A stretch of 64,000 nucleotides of DNA from Ceratobasidium sp. AG-K. Taxonomy: Eukaryota; Basidiomycota; Agaricomycetes; Cantharellales; Ceratobasidiaceae. Made by a program: the position numbers and the translations under genes. Shown piece after piece: positions 1-12,768 of this stretch. Each line of letters opens with the position of its first letter. Within the stretch, counting starts at the first letter, position 1. The stretch is taken from the NCBI GenBank assembly GCA_037039685.1, contig JAWNGF010000001.1, forward strand, positions 5,952,001-6,016,000. Reading direction: 5' to 3'. Under the pieces are notes generated by a model. That model did not search any database and had not been told where the DNA came from. It saw only the letters and a program-made list of their open reading frames with translations.

Positions 1-555
1 TGCGCAAAGTTGACCGTCGTGGGCTGTGTTGCGTATGCGCTGTGGATACGTTGGGCCTCTGAGTGACGCTTTCGGAATGCTTGGAGCGAGGCGACGGTCT
101 CTGATGCGCCCCAGTATTAAGATAAACGTATATAATAAATACTAGTACCGTGCACACACCCTTTCCGAGCCCAAGAGACGAATAGATGCGAGTCCAATCC
201 TAGCCAGCACCGTGTGAGCGCACCACTCAAACTTTGCACCAATACTGTACTCACGATGGCAGCAGCGAGAGACTTGGAGGCCATTCTACACACCAAAAAC
301 GATCGAGATTAGTCGAGCATACATCACACACATCGAGATACTCGCTTTGGACAATCTGTGGTGGGATTTTACGCTAGGGGATGTCAGTGGCACTGCTAAT
401 CTTTGGTCGTGTACCGATTTTGCACGTGATGGCGTGCCGGTCCTCCCCGACTTGGCGTACAGTTCATCTCGTCGTATATTGTAAACAACCATTGGTCGTG
501 GCTTGTATAAACCATACATTCACATTCAGAACTGATCATTAACTACATTCCCCGA
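1..555. other. window edge and intergenic DNA, no gene assigned
   Basis: No convincing gene lies here. Frame +1 is open from base 1 to a TGA at 64-66 and could be the last 21 codons of a gene that begins outside the window, but this is too short to identify. The rest is AT-rich spacer next to the 3' end of the AP-3 mu gene. Confidence 0.4.
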
Positions 556-2410
556 CTACCACCGGTACTCAATCTTGCCCTCGACCGAAGACCTCACACC
601 CTTGTACGGCTTGTACGTCTCCCCACTCACCCTCAACTGATCAATCTTGGCCATCGAGAGCGAATACTGCAAAATCTCAAACGTAGCTAAAAAGGACCTG
701 GAAGGCCTCGGCGTTGCTTCGCTACAAATCCGGAGATGAGGGCGTGCGGGGTGCGGGGTGTATGCACCTACCTCGTCGTGAACGTTCCTTTGAGGTTTTG
801 GGCCATGCCCGTAAGCGAGGGGATCTCCCATTTGAGGATCTAGGGCGGGTTAGCCGACGGTGATGCGGGCGGGTTAAAGTGGGTGGTGGGTGATGGTGTG
901 GGGGCGGGTTGGGGGCTTACTTTGGTGAGTGGGTCGAACGTCCATCGGACGCTTCCACCGTTTGCCGTCAACGCCCCGAACCCTCCGGTCGCTTGGCCCA
1001 TACCGGCGCCCGAGTATGTGCACTCGACGCCGGTTGCCGAATCGCCGAGTTTAAATTGCACCACCACTTTTTCGAGCATCTTGGAAGATCGGGCGGTGAC
1101 TGTGATCTCGAAAGAGCCTGGGAGGTGTTAGTCGGCGGTTGTACAATGCGAGAGGTGCTTACCGCCATGGCCATAGAGCGAGACGTCGGACCTGAGTTGA
1201 ATTGGGAGTGGTGGAGGGGCAGCTGGGTTTGGTGAAGGGACGGGGAGTTGGTATGTCAAGAGGGTAAAGTTTCCGTCTGGTGGGACGAAGGATAGGACTC
1301 CGGTCTGGAGGAACTTTTGTAACCTGTCGGGCGATTCATTAGGTGCCAGAGCTAGGTGAAAGTTGGGGTGCTCACCTTACGCACGGGTGGAATGAGTAGT
1401 CGCGCAACGCTTTGCTGTTCGAGATGGAGAACGACAAATCGGGAGTTCCTGCGCGGTCATGTCAGGCAAGAATCAATGGGTTCATAATATAGAGTTTACC
1501 AGAAAGACTGCACTTGGTGGCGATGCGCCCCCATACATTGCTGGCTACAACGTTGCCGTTTCTGTGCAATTGGTCTTAGTGGGTAATGTATAAGACGTGA
1601 CTCCTTGATTGGCGTACCGACCAACGGTGGCCTCCAATTCTTCAATAATGTCAAAGTAAATCTCATTGTTATTATACCGCAGCCCCGCCTTGCGCCATGG
1701 AATGGGAGACGAAAAGGGAGCAGGTGAGGCGGTAGAAAGCCTGTGGCCGATATTCTTTAGCGCCTCGCGACACGGAGATCACAGATGTACCCACCCAGAA
1801 ACGCCCGTTGCGGCCATGATTTTGTTCAGCAACGAAGGTGGCAAAACTATATCCTTCAAAGCGTTGGGCTCGGTCGTAAGAGGGTACCCTTCGTCCAGCA
1901 TTTCTTCGAGCAACTGGGCGTTGTTAGAGTGGAGCGAGTGTGGGATACGCGCAGCTCACTTGATATACGACATCGAAGTTGTCTTTCAACGACACTGTGC
2001 TGATTTCTCCAAGGTATTCCTGCAGGGTTTGAACCACCACGTCCAGAAAAGAAAAGACAAATAACGGGTCCACTAGGAGTGACAGGTCAGAACGTACGCA
2101 TTACAGATTGTCTTGGCTCACCATCACCCCGCACGGGACACAAGATGTGTAAACCACCAGCATCACGGTGACAACATACGCTATTGTCTCCCGAGTCCAC
2201 ATAGAGAACTGGGTCTATGGTCGATCCATATTTCCCTTTGGCAGAAGTATAGGCATCGACATGTAGCAAGGCGTACGACTGTGGCAGAGTTCGAAACGCG
2301 GATTGAATGATCGGTTTGCTGCAGAATGACTGGTATATCTCAGGTCGAATGAAAGCCGTCAGAATACCCAAGACTTACTCATTCTTGTCTAATATAATTA
2401 ATCCGTCCAT
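556..2410 (-). CDS. APM3: AP-3 adaptor complex subunit mu
   Basis: This is the medium (mu) subunit of the AP-3 adaptor, which sorts cargo from Golgi or endosomes to vacuoles and lysosome-like organelles. Reading on the minus strand, the start is MDGLIILDKN, followed by KPIIQSAFRTLP and then IDPVLYVDSGD, the longin-like N-terminal half. The C-terminal half is a mu homology domain with DLSFSISNSKALRDY, VVVQFKLGDSATGVEC and GGSVRWTFDP. It ends with the conserved tail TYKPYKGVRSSVEGKIEYRW. About nine exons are joined by short GT-AG introns. The first splice uses the acceptor CTGCAG just before CAAACCG, which keeps the frame. Product size is close to the usual 400-450 residues. It is divergent from the proline-rich gene at 2599, with a CACGTG site 43 bp upstream. 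The tail and order of motifs fit AP-3 better than AP-1 or AP-2. Confidence 0.9.
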
Positions 2411-2452
2411 CGATGTCGACGCAAGTGCCAAACCAGGAAATCCAATCGCGCT

Positions 2453-2458
2453 CACGTG
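2453..2458. promoter_or_regulatory. CACGTG box in the AP-3 mu/proline-rich divergent promoter
   Basis: The palindrome CACGTG sits in the context TCACGTGA, 43 bp upstream of the AP-3 mu start and 141 bp upstream of the divergent gene. It matches the core bound by bHLH factors of the Cbf1 type. Use in this genome is inferred. Confidence 0.35.
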
Positions 2459-2598
2459 ACATTCAGGGGTTGTGCGTGTCACCTCTGTAAGGTTGACTTC
2501 TACCATAGATTGTTGTTTGGTCCTGGGAATCTCTGTGGCCTGAGTTCTGACTATCCCGTCTAGTGCCTCTAGCTTCTTACGCGTCTTGAGTTGCTTGA

Positions 2599-4411
2599 AT
2601 GCAACGTTCACGCTCCGGAGCGGGCAATGTTCGTTTCGCAAGTCCTGCTGGTTCCAGGCCAACAACAGTAACGTCGATTACGGAAGGTACATCGCTTACC
2701 CCGCTACGTCCCATCCCACTCACTTGGAACAGAACAGACAGAGCGGTCCCGAGCATCATCAGCACGTACGGCTTCAGTCGTCGGCGCCGACGGGAAGTTG
2801 TACGAGATATGGGAGCCTCCAGAAGAGACGGTCCTCGACCACTACAAGCCTCTCCCCGGTGAATCCAAAACAAGTGCGGGAACGCGGCTCGGACAAGCTG
2901 TAGCAGCTGTCTTGCGATCAAAGTACACTGACGGACCGGTCAACCTGCCTCGGTTCAGCTTCTCGCGGTCCAGTCACACTCGCACTCGCTCGGTCGCCTC
3001 AGAGTCGGACCTGTCGAGCTTGTCACCCGTTCCCCGGGACTTGATTCGGGACCAGTTGGCTCAAGAGGGGGCACTTCGGGATGAGTTGATTAGGGAAAGG
3101 TTACATCGGGACGAGTTGATTCGGGATGCGCAGCGGCTGGGTTGCCGATTCGAACACCGGCTGCGCCTCGACCAGTTGCTCGACCAGTTGTTGCACCCGT
3201 TAGGCCAGTTGTGGCGCCAGTCAGACCAGTTACAGTGCCCCCAAAGCCTGTTGTGGCGCCGCCTAGGCCGGTCACAGCCCCTCCCAAGCCAATACCTGCG
3301 CCGCCAAGACTTGCTCCGGCCCCGGCCCCAGCCCCTGCTCTTCCTCGTGCGCCTGTACCTGCACCCCCTCCAGCTCCAGCGTCCACACCCCCAGTTTCTC
3401 GCACACTAGCAAGCGCTCTTGCACCATCGACTGGGAATCCACAAGGGGCAGTCTCGCCGATTAGTTCTAACTCATACAAGGTCTGGCGAGCGTCCGTAGC
3501 CCGGCCTCGGAATGCGCCCGCAACTAGTCCGTATACCCGAATGATCGACGATGCAATGTACAAGCCAAAACCTGTACCACCAGCGGGAACGATCATTGAG
3601 AGCGGCGGAGAGGGCATTATTCGAGCAGAGAAGGCTATGTATGCGGAACTCAGCGAGAGATATGCGGACGAGCGAATATTCTGGACGATGCCACCCGACC
3701 ACGATGAACGGGTACGAAACAGGATTCAGGCGGTGGACAAGATGTCTCGGGAGTTAGCTCTGTATGGCGTATGTCCGTTTCAACCGTTTATTCCAGCACC
3801 ACCTAACAAGATATCTTGCAGCTTGACATGTATCTGGCTAGTGGGATCAAGGGGGCTATTATGACCAACGCCGGCTACCATGCACCTGAATGGCCGGACA
3901 ACCCGGCCTACGACTGGATTGTGCGCCTATTGCATTTAACTATCCTCGACTGAGACTAATGTCTTACTGCAGACGTTCAATGATGCTCGCAAGACTGGTG
4001 ACAAGACTCTTCAAGAGAGTATTGCTTTCACGTAAGTTTTACCCCATTACTTTGTTTGCTCGTATATTGAATTTTAACAGAGATCCGGCCACAACAACTC
4101 TGGTCTTTATATTTCTCGTATCGCGCTCTGGAGAGAGTATGGCGATTTGGCGCCGAAAGTTTACTGTTCCGCCCAGCGAGCAATTACGCCGAAACCTTGA
4201 GTTGAGGAGGATATCTATGGAGGCCCGGCGGCTTGGCCAAGTTTACGAGATCGACCTCAAGTCAGTACTTTCAATCATTCTTTCTTTACACTTCTGACAG
4301 ACCTTTAGTCCACCCATGATGATACCGGAGGATTCGTGGGTCGTTGTAACGCCGGGCAAAAATAAGAAACGACACAAGTTCCCATGGTTTAAAGTAGACT
4401 GGGGTAAATGA
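2599..4411 (+). CDS. proline-rich protein of unknown function
   Basis: I do not recognise this family. Exon 1 starts MQRSRSGAGNVRF and splices (2687-2732, 46 nt) to a segment containing YEIWEPPEETVLDHYKP. A charged stretch rich in RDELIR-type repeats follows, then a long Pro/Ala/Val segment (about 3176-3400) with repeated PVVAP and RPV units. The C-terminal part looks folded: MYAELSERYADERIFW, then GAIMTNAGYHAPEWPD, and it ends WFKVDWGK before TGA at 4409-4411. The frame changes between the charged repeats and the Pro/Ala segment. A phase-compatible GT-AG pair at 3141-3175 would be an intron of only 35 nt; a true frameshift is the alternative. Later introns are ordinary: after LALYG, after YDW, after ESIAF and after EIDL. 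Coding status is likely; function is unknown. Confidence 0.65.
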
Positions 4412-4908
4412 AGACGCGTCCACGAATGGATCTTAACGGATAAATTATCTACAGCTTTCTTGTTTGACATGTATGCGGATATTCTCCCTTGTGATGCGGA
4501 TGTGACGTTTTGTAGCTAGATGTTTCGTTGTGCTTTTAAACTTAGTCATTTATATTTTGCACCTATCGGACCAATGTGATCTCGTGAGATACCCACAAGC
4601 AGTTGACTCTAATAATCTGTGAACAAAACAAGCCAGCCGAGTTAAAAGCCTTGTCTGAAGGTTGTGAGCTCCGAAACTGAATCTACCAAACAAGTGCAAA
4701 TGAACCCCGCATCCACAGCCCCACGTGCGAAATGACGCGCCATTTGCGCAGCCTTGACTAGCCTTTGCCCTCGTCCTTTCCTCAATGCGCACTTTGTGAA
4801 CTGCTCGCTTCTTAGTTAGCATTGTTGGATATCCCTGCGCCCGACGACCGAGTTATTTGCACATATTCGGGTAATTATCTGGCTTCAGACTCACAACAGA
4901 CGACCGGG
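4412..4908. other. intergenic, promoter region of the acyltransferase gene
   Basis: No gene is seen. A CACGTG site lies at 4722-4727, 182 bp before the acyltransferase start. The minus-strand open frame at 4550-4822 has no family features and is treated as chance. Confidence 0.5.
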
Positions 4909-7156
4909 ATGAGCAAGGTCGACAAGCCTGCGATAAAGGAGACCCCCTGGACATACTTTTTTGTACGGTGTGTATCTGATCTTTGGATCAAGCCATTGTG
5001 AACTCTGACACGTTACTAGGCTGTTATTCAAGGTCAGTTGGGTTTAGTCCGTAGTATGCCACCTCACCCAACTTTTGCCATCAACAGTTCGTTCTCAAAG
5101 TCTTTTATGGAACAATAGTGGTGGAAAATGAACACTTCATTCCACGCGATGGTGAAGCATGGTGTGCATATTCTGCATCTATATCTGGTATTTTTTTCAC
5201 ACTCGACGCTACAGCATTGTTTGTGCCAACCACAGCAACTCCTTGACGGATGCACTGTAAGCAATCTTATCCCCTTGGTACCCTCTGTTACTAACCTGGC
5301 CGTCCAGAGTTCTTGTTGCTTCCGTATCTTCCAAGGTGCGTGTTGGTTTATCCTCCCCACTCATTTCAGCCAATTGAGAATCAACCATTTAGAAACGGAA
5401 TCTTCTGCGACTAACAGCAAAGGATACCCAATTTGGGAGAAAAACATTCCAGTCTTGGTTAATCGAGAGCGCAGGCACTTTGCCTATCAAGCGGCGAAAG
5501 GACCACGCAGGCGGCGATGCAGACAATACAGCAGTGATGGGAGCGCTCGTCAAATCTCTGGAGGAGGGAGATGCGATATGCTTGTTCCCTGAAGGAATGA
5601 GCCGATATCATCCTAGCATGGCTCCAATGAAGACTGGTGGTGGGTTATCTATCGTATGAATTCTTCCATAACCTAGTCTTATAACCCCTCGCTGTAGTCG
5701 CGCGAATCGCCTCAGACGTGTTGACAAGACAAAAGGACAATCCGAACTTCCGTCTAACTCTATTAACATGTTCTATTACATACATGTGAGTCCATATCTG
5801 GATAACTGTACATACCTCGGCTAAGAAGGCTTCTAGGCACCGAGAACATTTCAGAAGCGATGTTCTCGTCTCTTTCAACCCCCCACTTGAGCTGAGCCCC
5901 GGTGTATGTACAATGCTACGCCGCATGAGGAACAGATTGACTAAATAACCCTATAGACCCACCCGAGCCTTTTGAACTGCCCACCGAACGAACCAGCTAC
6001 GACACAAAATGCTGTGCGCTCTCTGACTACATTCCTCTACGACCAAATTTCCCAAGGGACGATTACAGCGCCATCTTGGAAAATTATCAGGACAGCCAAG
6101 GCAGCGGCCAGAATCTATGTGCCATTGGGAACTGGGATGGGCTTGGGAGATTGGGTTCGCGTTGTTGGTCGCTTCGCTGGTGAAGCGGGTTTCGGAGGAG
6201 TTGGTCAACAGCGGAGCCGCAAATCGAGCTTACATGGTTCAACAGCAAAGGCGGAGAAAGAAGTAATCAACGCCCAATGGCAACCCAGCCCCGACGTAAA
6301 AGAAGAAGATTTTTCAGACATCACTGAGCAAAGCTCGATCAGCGACGAATTTATAGAAGCACTGGGACGCGATATTCAGGTATGTCTGTTTCTCCTGCTC
6401 CGGTGCCTCTAGACTCACACCTTTTCTCGTTCGCAGCTGTATCAAAGTCACCTCGAGCGACTCGGTCTAAAGGATTTTCGAGTGTTCCAGTACAATACAC
6501 TTTCGCGCCGGCGCATCATCCTACGCATAATAGTCCGAATTCTAATCGTCGCAATCCTTGGCATCCTAGCACTTCCCGGTCTCACCCTTTGGCTCCCCGT
6601 ATTCCTCACGGTAACCTACTTCACCAAGAAACACAAGCAAACTGGCCCAGTTTGGGACACCTACGACGAGATTTCCCAGACAAAATTGATCTACGGACTT
6701 GCCGCTGGGGTAGCAACTTGGCTGGTCACATGCCTTATAACGCTCCCTTTCGCTCCAATTACCGTATTCCTAGTCCCCGGTGTCATGTGGATCACATTGC
6801 GCTGGACTGAAGACCTCGTAGCAAGCGTCCGATCGGCTAGGGCCTTGACAAAGTTACTCCATACCGGGAAAGCCGAAATGAGCAAGACCCTCCTTTGGCG
6901 CGAAGACATTCGTGCCCGCGTTATGCGTTTGGCCACCGAACGCCTCGAACTGCCCGAAAATCCAGAACAATTCTTTTCTACCAAGACCTCACCTGGGCCG
7001 CGCTGGGACACCAAAGGGGGAGCCGACAAGGGCCGGACACAGGGACTTTGGGCTAGAGGCACCCGCTATTTTTCATTGCGCAGGCGAAGGAAGCGTGACT
7101 GGAATGAAACCATGAGGTGGTATGACCAAACCCATTTCCCTGAAGATGAATCGTAA
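4909..7156 (+). CDS. glycerol-3-phosphate / DHAP O-acyltransferase
   Basis: Acylates glycerol-3-phosphate (and probably dihydroxyacetone phosphate) at the ER as the first step of phospholipid and triacylglycerol synthesis; related to yeast SCT1/GPT2. It starts MSKVDKPAIKETPWTYFFV, followed by a hydrophobic segment and the PlsC-type acyltransferase domain. The catalytic HX4D motif is visible as CANHSNSLTDA and the substrate motif as FPEGMSRYHPSMAPMKTG. Between them lies LRLTAKDTQFGRKTF. The middle part carries LGTGMGLGDWVRVV. Two or three membrane helices follow near the C-terminus (6500-6800), then a basic tail ending HFPEDES. There are about ten exons, including a very small one (GCTGTTATTCAAG). 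Downstream of the PlsC motifs, exon phase is consistent. Which acceptor substrate it prefers cannot be read from sequence. Confidence 0.85.
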
Positions 7157-7770
7157 CTTTATAGCCGGTGCAATGACATCGTGTCGATTGATCTCAGTTG
7201 CACCGGCTCCCGGCCTTCTACTACCGACTCGAAGGACGTGTGATAACATGTGTTGCCTGCAAACTGACTATATGCGTCAAATTGGACCAAGTTACCTAGA
7301 TCTATAGCATCAATCACTCATAATGTTGTGCCCTAATCCATGAGTAAATTGTCCCCCGAGACTTTCTCCGAGGAATGAGTGGTCCGGCGGAAAGATCCAA
7401 GCTGATCGATTTCTTGTGCTGGGCGATGTAATGAGGTAGCTCCTCGTCTCTGTTGGGACGGTTCAACTCAAACATGGAATTTCCCACGCCTCCAGGATCA
7501 GTGACGTGAGTATATTATGAGAGCTCACTAGACCACCACACGACCGACGTCCTTGTCGCCATACTAACTCCCCTTTTCGTAAACCTTTGACGTTGGCTGT
7601 CTCCTCTGTGGGTCGCTTTTGACAACATTGACAGCTGTCTGCGTCACTGACTATACCCTACAGCCCAACCACAGTCCGATTCTAGCACAACGAAATGTAA
7701 GGAGGAAACCTCGATCTCGATTACCTCGGCCCACTTATAAGCATTCTCTACACTGTAGATCGCACCTGCC
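7157..7770. other. intergenic, hexokinase upstream region
   Basis: No gene is seen. This 614-bp stretch separates the acyltransferase stop from the hexokinase start and includes an AT-rich TATATTATGA at about 7510. Confidence 0.4.
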
Positions 7771-9732
7771 ATGGCTCCTACATTGTCGTCCCAGGCATCG
7801 TCCGTCCCCGAGGCGACCCGCCAAATCCTGGACAAGATCGAGGCGTCATTTTTCCTGAGCGAGGAAAAGCTCAAGACCATCGAGGCAAAGTTCATCCAAG
7901 ACTATAGGTTAGGGTATAGCAAATATAACCAACCAATGGCCATGATTCCTACTTTCGTTACCGGGGTCCCTAATGGAACCGAGACTGGGTAAGCGGTGTA
8001 TATGCGATTTTCGATTTGTCTTCATCACTAATGTCCATTGACTGTACAGGACTTTCTTGGCTGTCGACCTCGGAGGAACTAACTTGTAAGCATTGCGATC
8101 TAACTACATCGAGCCAAACTTACGTCAAGCAAAACATAGGCGAGTTTGCGAGGTTGTCCTAAATGGAGATAGCACATTCGCTTTGAGAGCACAAAAGTTC
8201 AAAGTTTCGACAGAGTTGAAGACCGGGACGGCGACCGCTCTGTTTGGTAAGCATTCATTCCATAAGATTTGATTTCAGGTGTAATATTTCTCTAGATTAT
8301 ATTGCGAGCTGCGTCGATGCATTCTTGAACGAGTCTCCCCACGCATCCAGTTCAGACGATGTCCTGTCTCTTGGATTGACTTTCAGGTGAGCCGATTCAA
8401 ACTCTATGCGCTGCACTGCAGGGCAAAGCATTTACCCCGATGGCCAGCTTCCCAGTAGAACAAACTGCGCTGAACAAGGGCAAGATCCTCACTTGGACAA
8501 AGGGTTTCTCTGCGACTGGCGCAGTAGGGCATGATGTCGTGGTGCTTCTGCAAGACGCACTGGACCGCAAAAACTTGCACGTCAGGTGCACTGCATTGGT
8601 GAATGATGTGAGTAATTTTCTACCCGTTTATATACCACCATCTCACTCGATAACAGACTGTTGGAACCCTCTTGTCCCATGCGTATGCTACTGGAGATTG
8701 CCTTCTTGGTGCCATCTTTGGAACTGGCACAAACGGCGCGTTTGTCGAGAAGACTGCCAACTTTACTAAGATGGGCGATTCCTTGAAGCAGGTTGGTTCG
8801 GAGTATATGGTTGTGAACACCGAATGGGGCGCGTTTGATAACGAGGTAAGAATCCATTTAAATGTTGATAAGTGATGGACTAAGGCCGTTTTAGCGAACT
8901 GTGCTCGATGTGACACCATTTGACAATAAATTGGATCGTGAAAGTATCAACCCGTAAGTACTCTTCGATAACACTTATAGTAGTCTAATGTGCCTTTCAG
9001 ACGGTTCCAGTGCTTTGAGAAGTTAATCTCGGGGATGTGTAAGTACTCTGACTCTCGCCCTTGCGCAATTGCTGACGCCAAGGTCTAGACCTCGGCGAGA
9101 TCACCCGCAACATTCTGCTTTACCTCATCGATAACAACTTGCTCCTCTCCGGTCGCTCCACTGCCCCGCTCAATAAACACTATGGACTCGACACGGCGTT
9201 AATGTCTGATATTGAGTCTGACAACTCTACAGACCTGAAAGGCGTCCGGCAAACTCTTACCAAGGATCTCGAGGTGGAGGATAAATGGATTAAGAAATCC
9301 GATCTTGAAATCGTTCGTTGGGCGTGCCAGTGCGTTGGGACCCGTGCCGCCTTCCTTAGCGGGGTCGCGGTTGCAGCGACTATCAAGCAGACCGAAGTGA
9401 AGGATAATATCTCCGTAGGAATTGACGGCAGGTACGTCGCCAATTGGTTCCATGCTAGAATAAATACATATCTTACATGGTTCGTGTCGGAATAGCTTGT
9501 TCGAGTTCTATCCCAATTTCGAACAACGTCTTCGTCAGTCACTCCGGGTTCTCGTTGGCCCGGAAATTGAGAAAAAGGTCAAGATTGGGCGTGCAAAGGA
9601 TGGAAGTGGGGTGGGAGGTAAGTAACTCGATTTATGCGCTAGTTAGATTTGGGTTTGACGGGCTTTCGGGAATCAACAGCCGCACTATGCGCACTCCAGG
9701 CATCGAAACAAACTCCTACCACAGCTTCGTAG
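7771..9732 (+). CDS. hexokinase
   Basis: Phosphorylates glucose and other hexoses with ATP at the entry to glycolysis in the cytosol. The start is MAPTLSSQASSVPEATRQIL. The phosphate-binding motif FLAVDLGGTNLRV, the sugar-binding signature LGLTFSFPVEQT with WTKGF, the catalytic aspartate in LVNDTVGT, and the adenosine-site motif IFGTGTNGAFVE appear in the family order. The C-terminal motif VGIDGSLFEFYPNFEQRL precedes AKDGSGVGAALCALQA. It ends KQTPTTAS. About nine exons give a protein of roughly 500 residues, the normal size for fungal hexokinases. The sugar signature is somewhat closer to hexokinase/glucokinase hybrids than to a regulatory hexokinase-like protein. No catalytic residue is missing. 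Confidence 0.95.
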
Positions 9733-10499
9733 TACGGAGTTCTGTTTGTCCTATTTTCCTATCAGGTCTTTACTTTTATCATATTAGCCAAAGTTCCAAA
9801 TGAAAATCCATATACATCATATATTCGACGAGTAAACAATCGTTGATTTTCGAACTGCTTGTCATCTCCATGTGTTCTTCTGCCGCATTCTCCCTCGTTT
9901 GATACACGAAATTGTATTAGCGTCCGAGTTATTGCATTTCTTGGTCTTCAATATTGAACGCAGACTCCCTTTGTGGACCCAATCCAGTTTGGCCGCTTGA
10001 TTGTTAGTCGGTTTATTCCTCGTGGATCTGTAACATACGGAAGAATCATCACATGCTTGGAGCCAAATCGCCATCTGTAGCTTGGTTGGCTGCTAGATAA
10101 TCCGAGAGTGGTGCTGGAGGTGGCATGTATGCAAGCAACAACGTTGGATTTGCAAGTGCGACCAATCGCCCTTGTCTACCACACTAACCCTGTTTTGCTC
10201 AGGTTTTCATCCGCTACTGCATAGACTCATTGGACTAGACTGTGCCTTGCACACGTAACAGCGGCGATAAGCGTGGTTCGAGAACACCATCCCAATACTT
10301 GGGGCTTGAATCCGGTGTGCCTCGGCGCGTCAAGCAAAATCACGATCGTGATGCGAGCGGCGCGTTACCACTAGTCTAGATTGTCGAATGTCGAAAAAAA
10401 CGGAACCACGGAAAACCGAGAGCTATAAAGCCGGGTCGAATTGACTGGGGTGCCGCCTCAGGATTGCCACCCGGCCTCCACTCTAGCTACATTACTACC
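9733..10499. other. intergenic, ALDH upstream region
   Basis: No gene is seen in these 767 bp. The minus-strand open frame at 9862-10074 looks like chance. The end nearest the ALDH gene holds a TATA-like element. Confidence 0.4.
10424..10429 (+). promoter_or_regulatory. TATA-like box of the ALDH3-type gene
   Basis: TATAAA in the context GAGCTATAAAGCC, 71 bp before the ATG at 10500. Spacing suits a core promoter with a short 5' UTR. It is one of few clear TATA boxes in the window. Confidence 0.45.
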
Positions 10500-12544
10500 A
10501 TGCCTTCCGCTACCCCTTGTCAGATCGAGCCTACACCCATCGCCAACTATGCAGGGTATCGCCAGGCCTTGCGTGCGTCTTTCCGCAAGGGGATACCCCG
10601 CTCGGTCGAGTATCGCCAAAAGCAGCTCGCACAGCTCGCATATATGCTCCAGGACAACTATCAGCGATTTACCGACGCGTTGTACCAAGATCTCGGCAAG
10701 CCTGCTCTCGAGGTATACATGGCCGAGGTCGGCGCCGCGATCAACGGCGCGTTGAAATCGGCGCGAGAGGTTGCCGATTGGGCTACCCCAGAAGATGTGC
10801 AGACCGACGATATGTGGAAGCCATTTGCTCCAAAGATCTACAAGGCTGCCAAGGGCGTGGTTTTAGTCATTGGGTACGTGGGGTTGTCTGGCCGGTGTAA
10901 ATTTACGCGTTTTGATTGTATGGATTCCGTTATTACAGGCCGTCGAATTACCCATGCATTCTAACCTTGCAGCCGCTCACCGGCGCGATTGCCTCGGGAT
11001 GTTGCGCGGTCGTCAAGCCTAGCGAGCTCACCCCAGCATATGCCAACCTCCTAGCGGAACTCCTTCCACAATACCTAGACTCTGTATGTTTACTCTCTCC
11101 AACTACCATCATATCCAACCCAATATTCCTGCACCTTCAGCGCGTCCCTGCTCCAAGCACCCTGTTCTAAACGGAATGATACTGACACTCCATCCAGTCT
11201 TGCTATCGGGTCGTCAACGGAGCGGTCCCCGAAACCACTGCGCTCCTCGAGTTACAATGGGACCACATCTTCTACACGGGCTCTGCTACAGTTGCCAAGG
11301 TTGTTGCAACCGCCGCGGCCAAGCACCTCACCCCCTGCTCTCTCGAGCTTGGGGGTAAATGCGCGGCAGTGATCGACCCGAATGTCCCAGAAGGCGACGA
11401 CGAGTACGTGATCCGCACGGCTAAGCGTATCTTGTGGGGCAAGGTGCAGCACAGTGGCCAGGTATGCGTCTCGCCCGACTATGTTATCGTCAAGGAGGGG
11501 ATGTTAGATACCGTCGTAGAGGCATTCGGCACAGTGTAAGTTGTTTTTTTCTGCGGAGCGCAGAAGTTTAACTGATCAAGAAAAATTGCATAGGTTGAAA
11601 CAGTTCTACCCCGAGGGAGCGCTCGCAGAGTCTGCTACCTATTCATCCATCCTCAACCCTGCGCACCTGGCCCGTCAGCAAAAGCTGTTGGCCGAGACTA
11701 AGGGAAAGATTGTCATTGGTGGCAAAGCCGACGAGTCGAGGCTCAAGCTTGAGCCCACCGTCGTCGTCCTTGAGGACCGACAGGATGTATTAATGGAGAG
11801 GTACGCTGCCCAGAAAGCTCTAGTAGACCAAATACTAATAATATGCATTCAGTGAGATCTTCGGCCCCATTTTACCTATTATCACGGTAAAGGATATGGA
11901 TGAGGCCATCGAGTATATCAACGACATGTAAGCACACTGTAGTGTCCATCACGCGACACACGCTGACCGAACATCACCTAGGCCTCAAGCCCTCTCCGTA
12001 TACGTTTTCTCCGCGGACCAAGCTCTCAAATCTCGCTGTGCGTATACCTCCTTCCTTGGCTCGACTCGAGACTGAATCAAGCCCATAGTCATCGACGAGA
12101 CGCTCTCTGGCTCGATCATCTTCAACGATACCTACCAACAACTCGCAGTTACGAACCTTCCATTCGGATGCGTTGGTGCGAGCGGGTATGGGTACCAGGG
12201 AGGAAAGTACACATTTGGCAACTTTACGCATTTAAGGAGCTCGATTGATGTGCCCAAAGAGTAAGTCTTCGTTGCGTTGCTATACTACTGGACTCACGTC
12301 ACGTCGTGTATAGGGCCGAGCCGTTCATGATGATGCGGTACCCACCTTACACTGTACGTAGACCTCGCAGCCCAATCTTCTAGCATTTGTCTCACCGTCG
12401 ACACAGGAACAAGCAGAGAACATCTTTGTGGGTGCAGTCAAGCAGCCTATCCCATTCGAGCGCACTCCTCCTAGTGCCCTTACCGAGGGTGCCAACGAGA
12501 AGAAGGCGGACACCAGCGGCCACAGCGAGACGGCCACGGCTTGA
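10500..12544 (+). CDS. aldehyde dehydrogenase, ALDH3/fatty-aldehyde type
   Basis: Oxidises aldehydes, probably medium and long-chain fatty aldehydes, to acids with NAD(P)+. It begins [19 protein letters not shown] and has the family landmarks in order: [48 protein letters not shown], the catalytic glutamate in [14 protein letters not shown], and the catalytic cysteine in [27 protein letters not shown] and [18 protein letters not shown] follow. The C-terminus has MMMRYPPYT and then a hydrophilic tail to ETATA. ALDH3 proteins often carry a C-terminal membrane anchor; I see no strongly hydrophobic terminal helix here. Eight or so exons give about 540 residues. A second, unrelated-class ALDH lies at 57.4 kb. 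Confidence 0.92.
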
Positions 12545-12768
12545 ACTAAACTGAACCATTGATGTTTAATTTTGGGCTCTGGATTTGGGTCTGATATACA
12601 CCGTTAAAAATCTAATGAATGACAATAGTTGACTGCGATTCTTACGAAGGAGCACAAAGACTCAATAGATTAAAGCTACAACTACAATGTCGTATAAAAG
12701 CAATGCGAGTATAGGCATACAACGCTACGGATCTATGTATAGAAGTTACATCAAACGGTCAAATCCAA

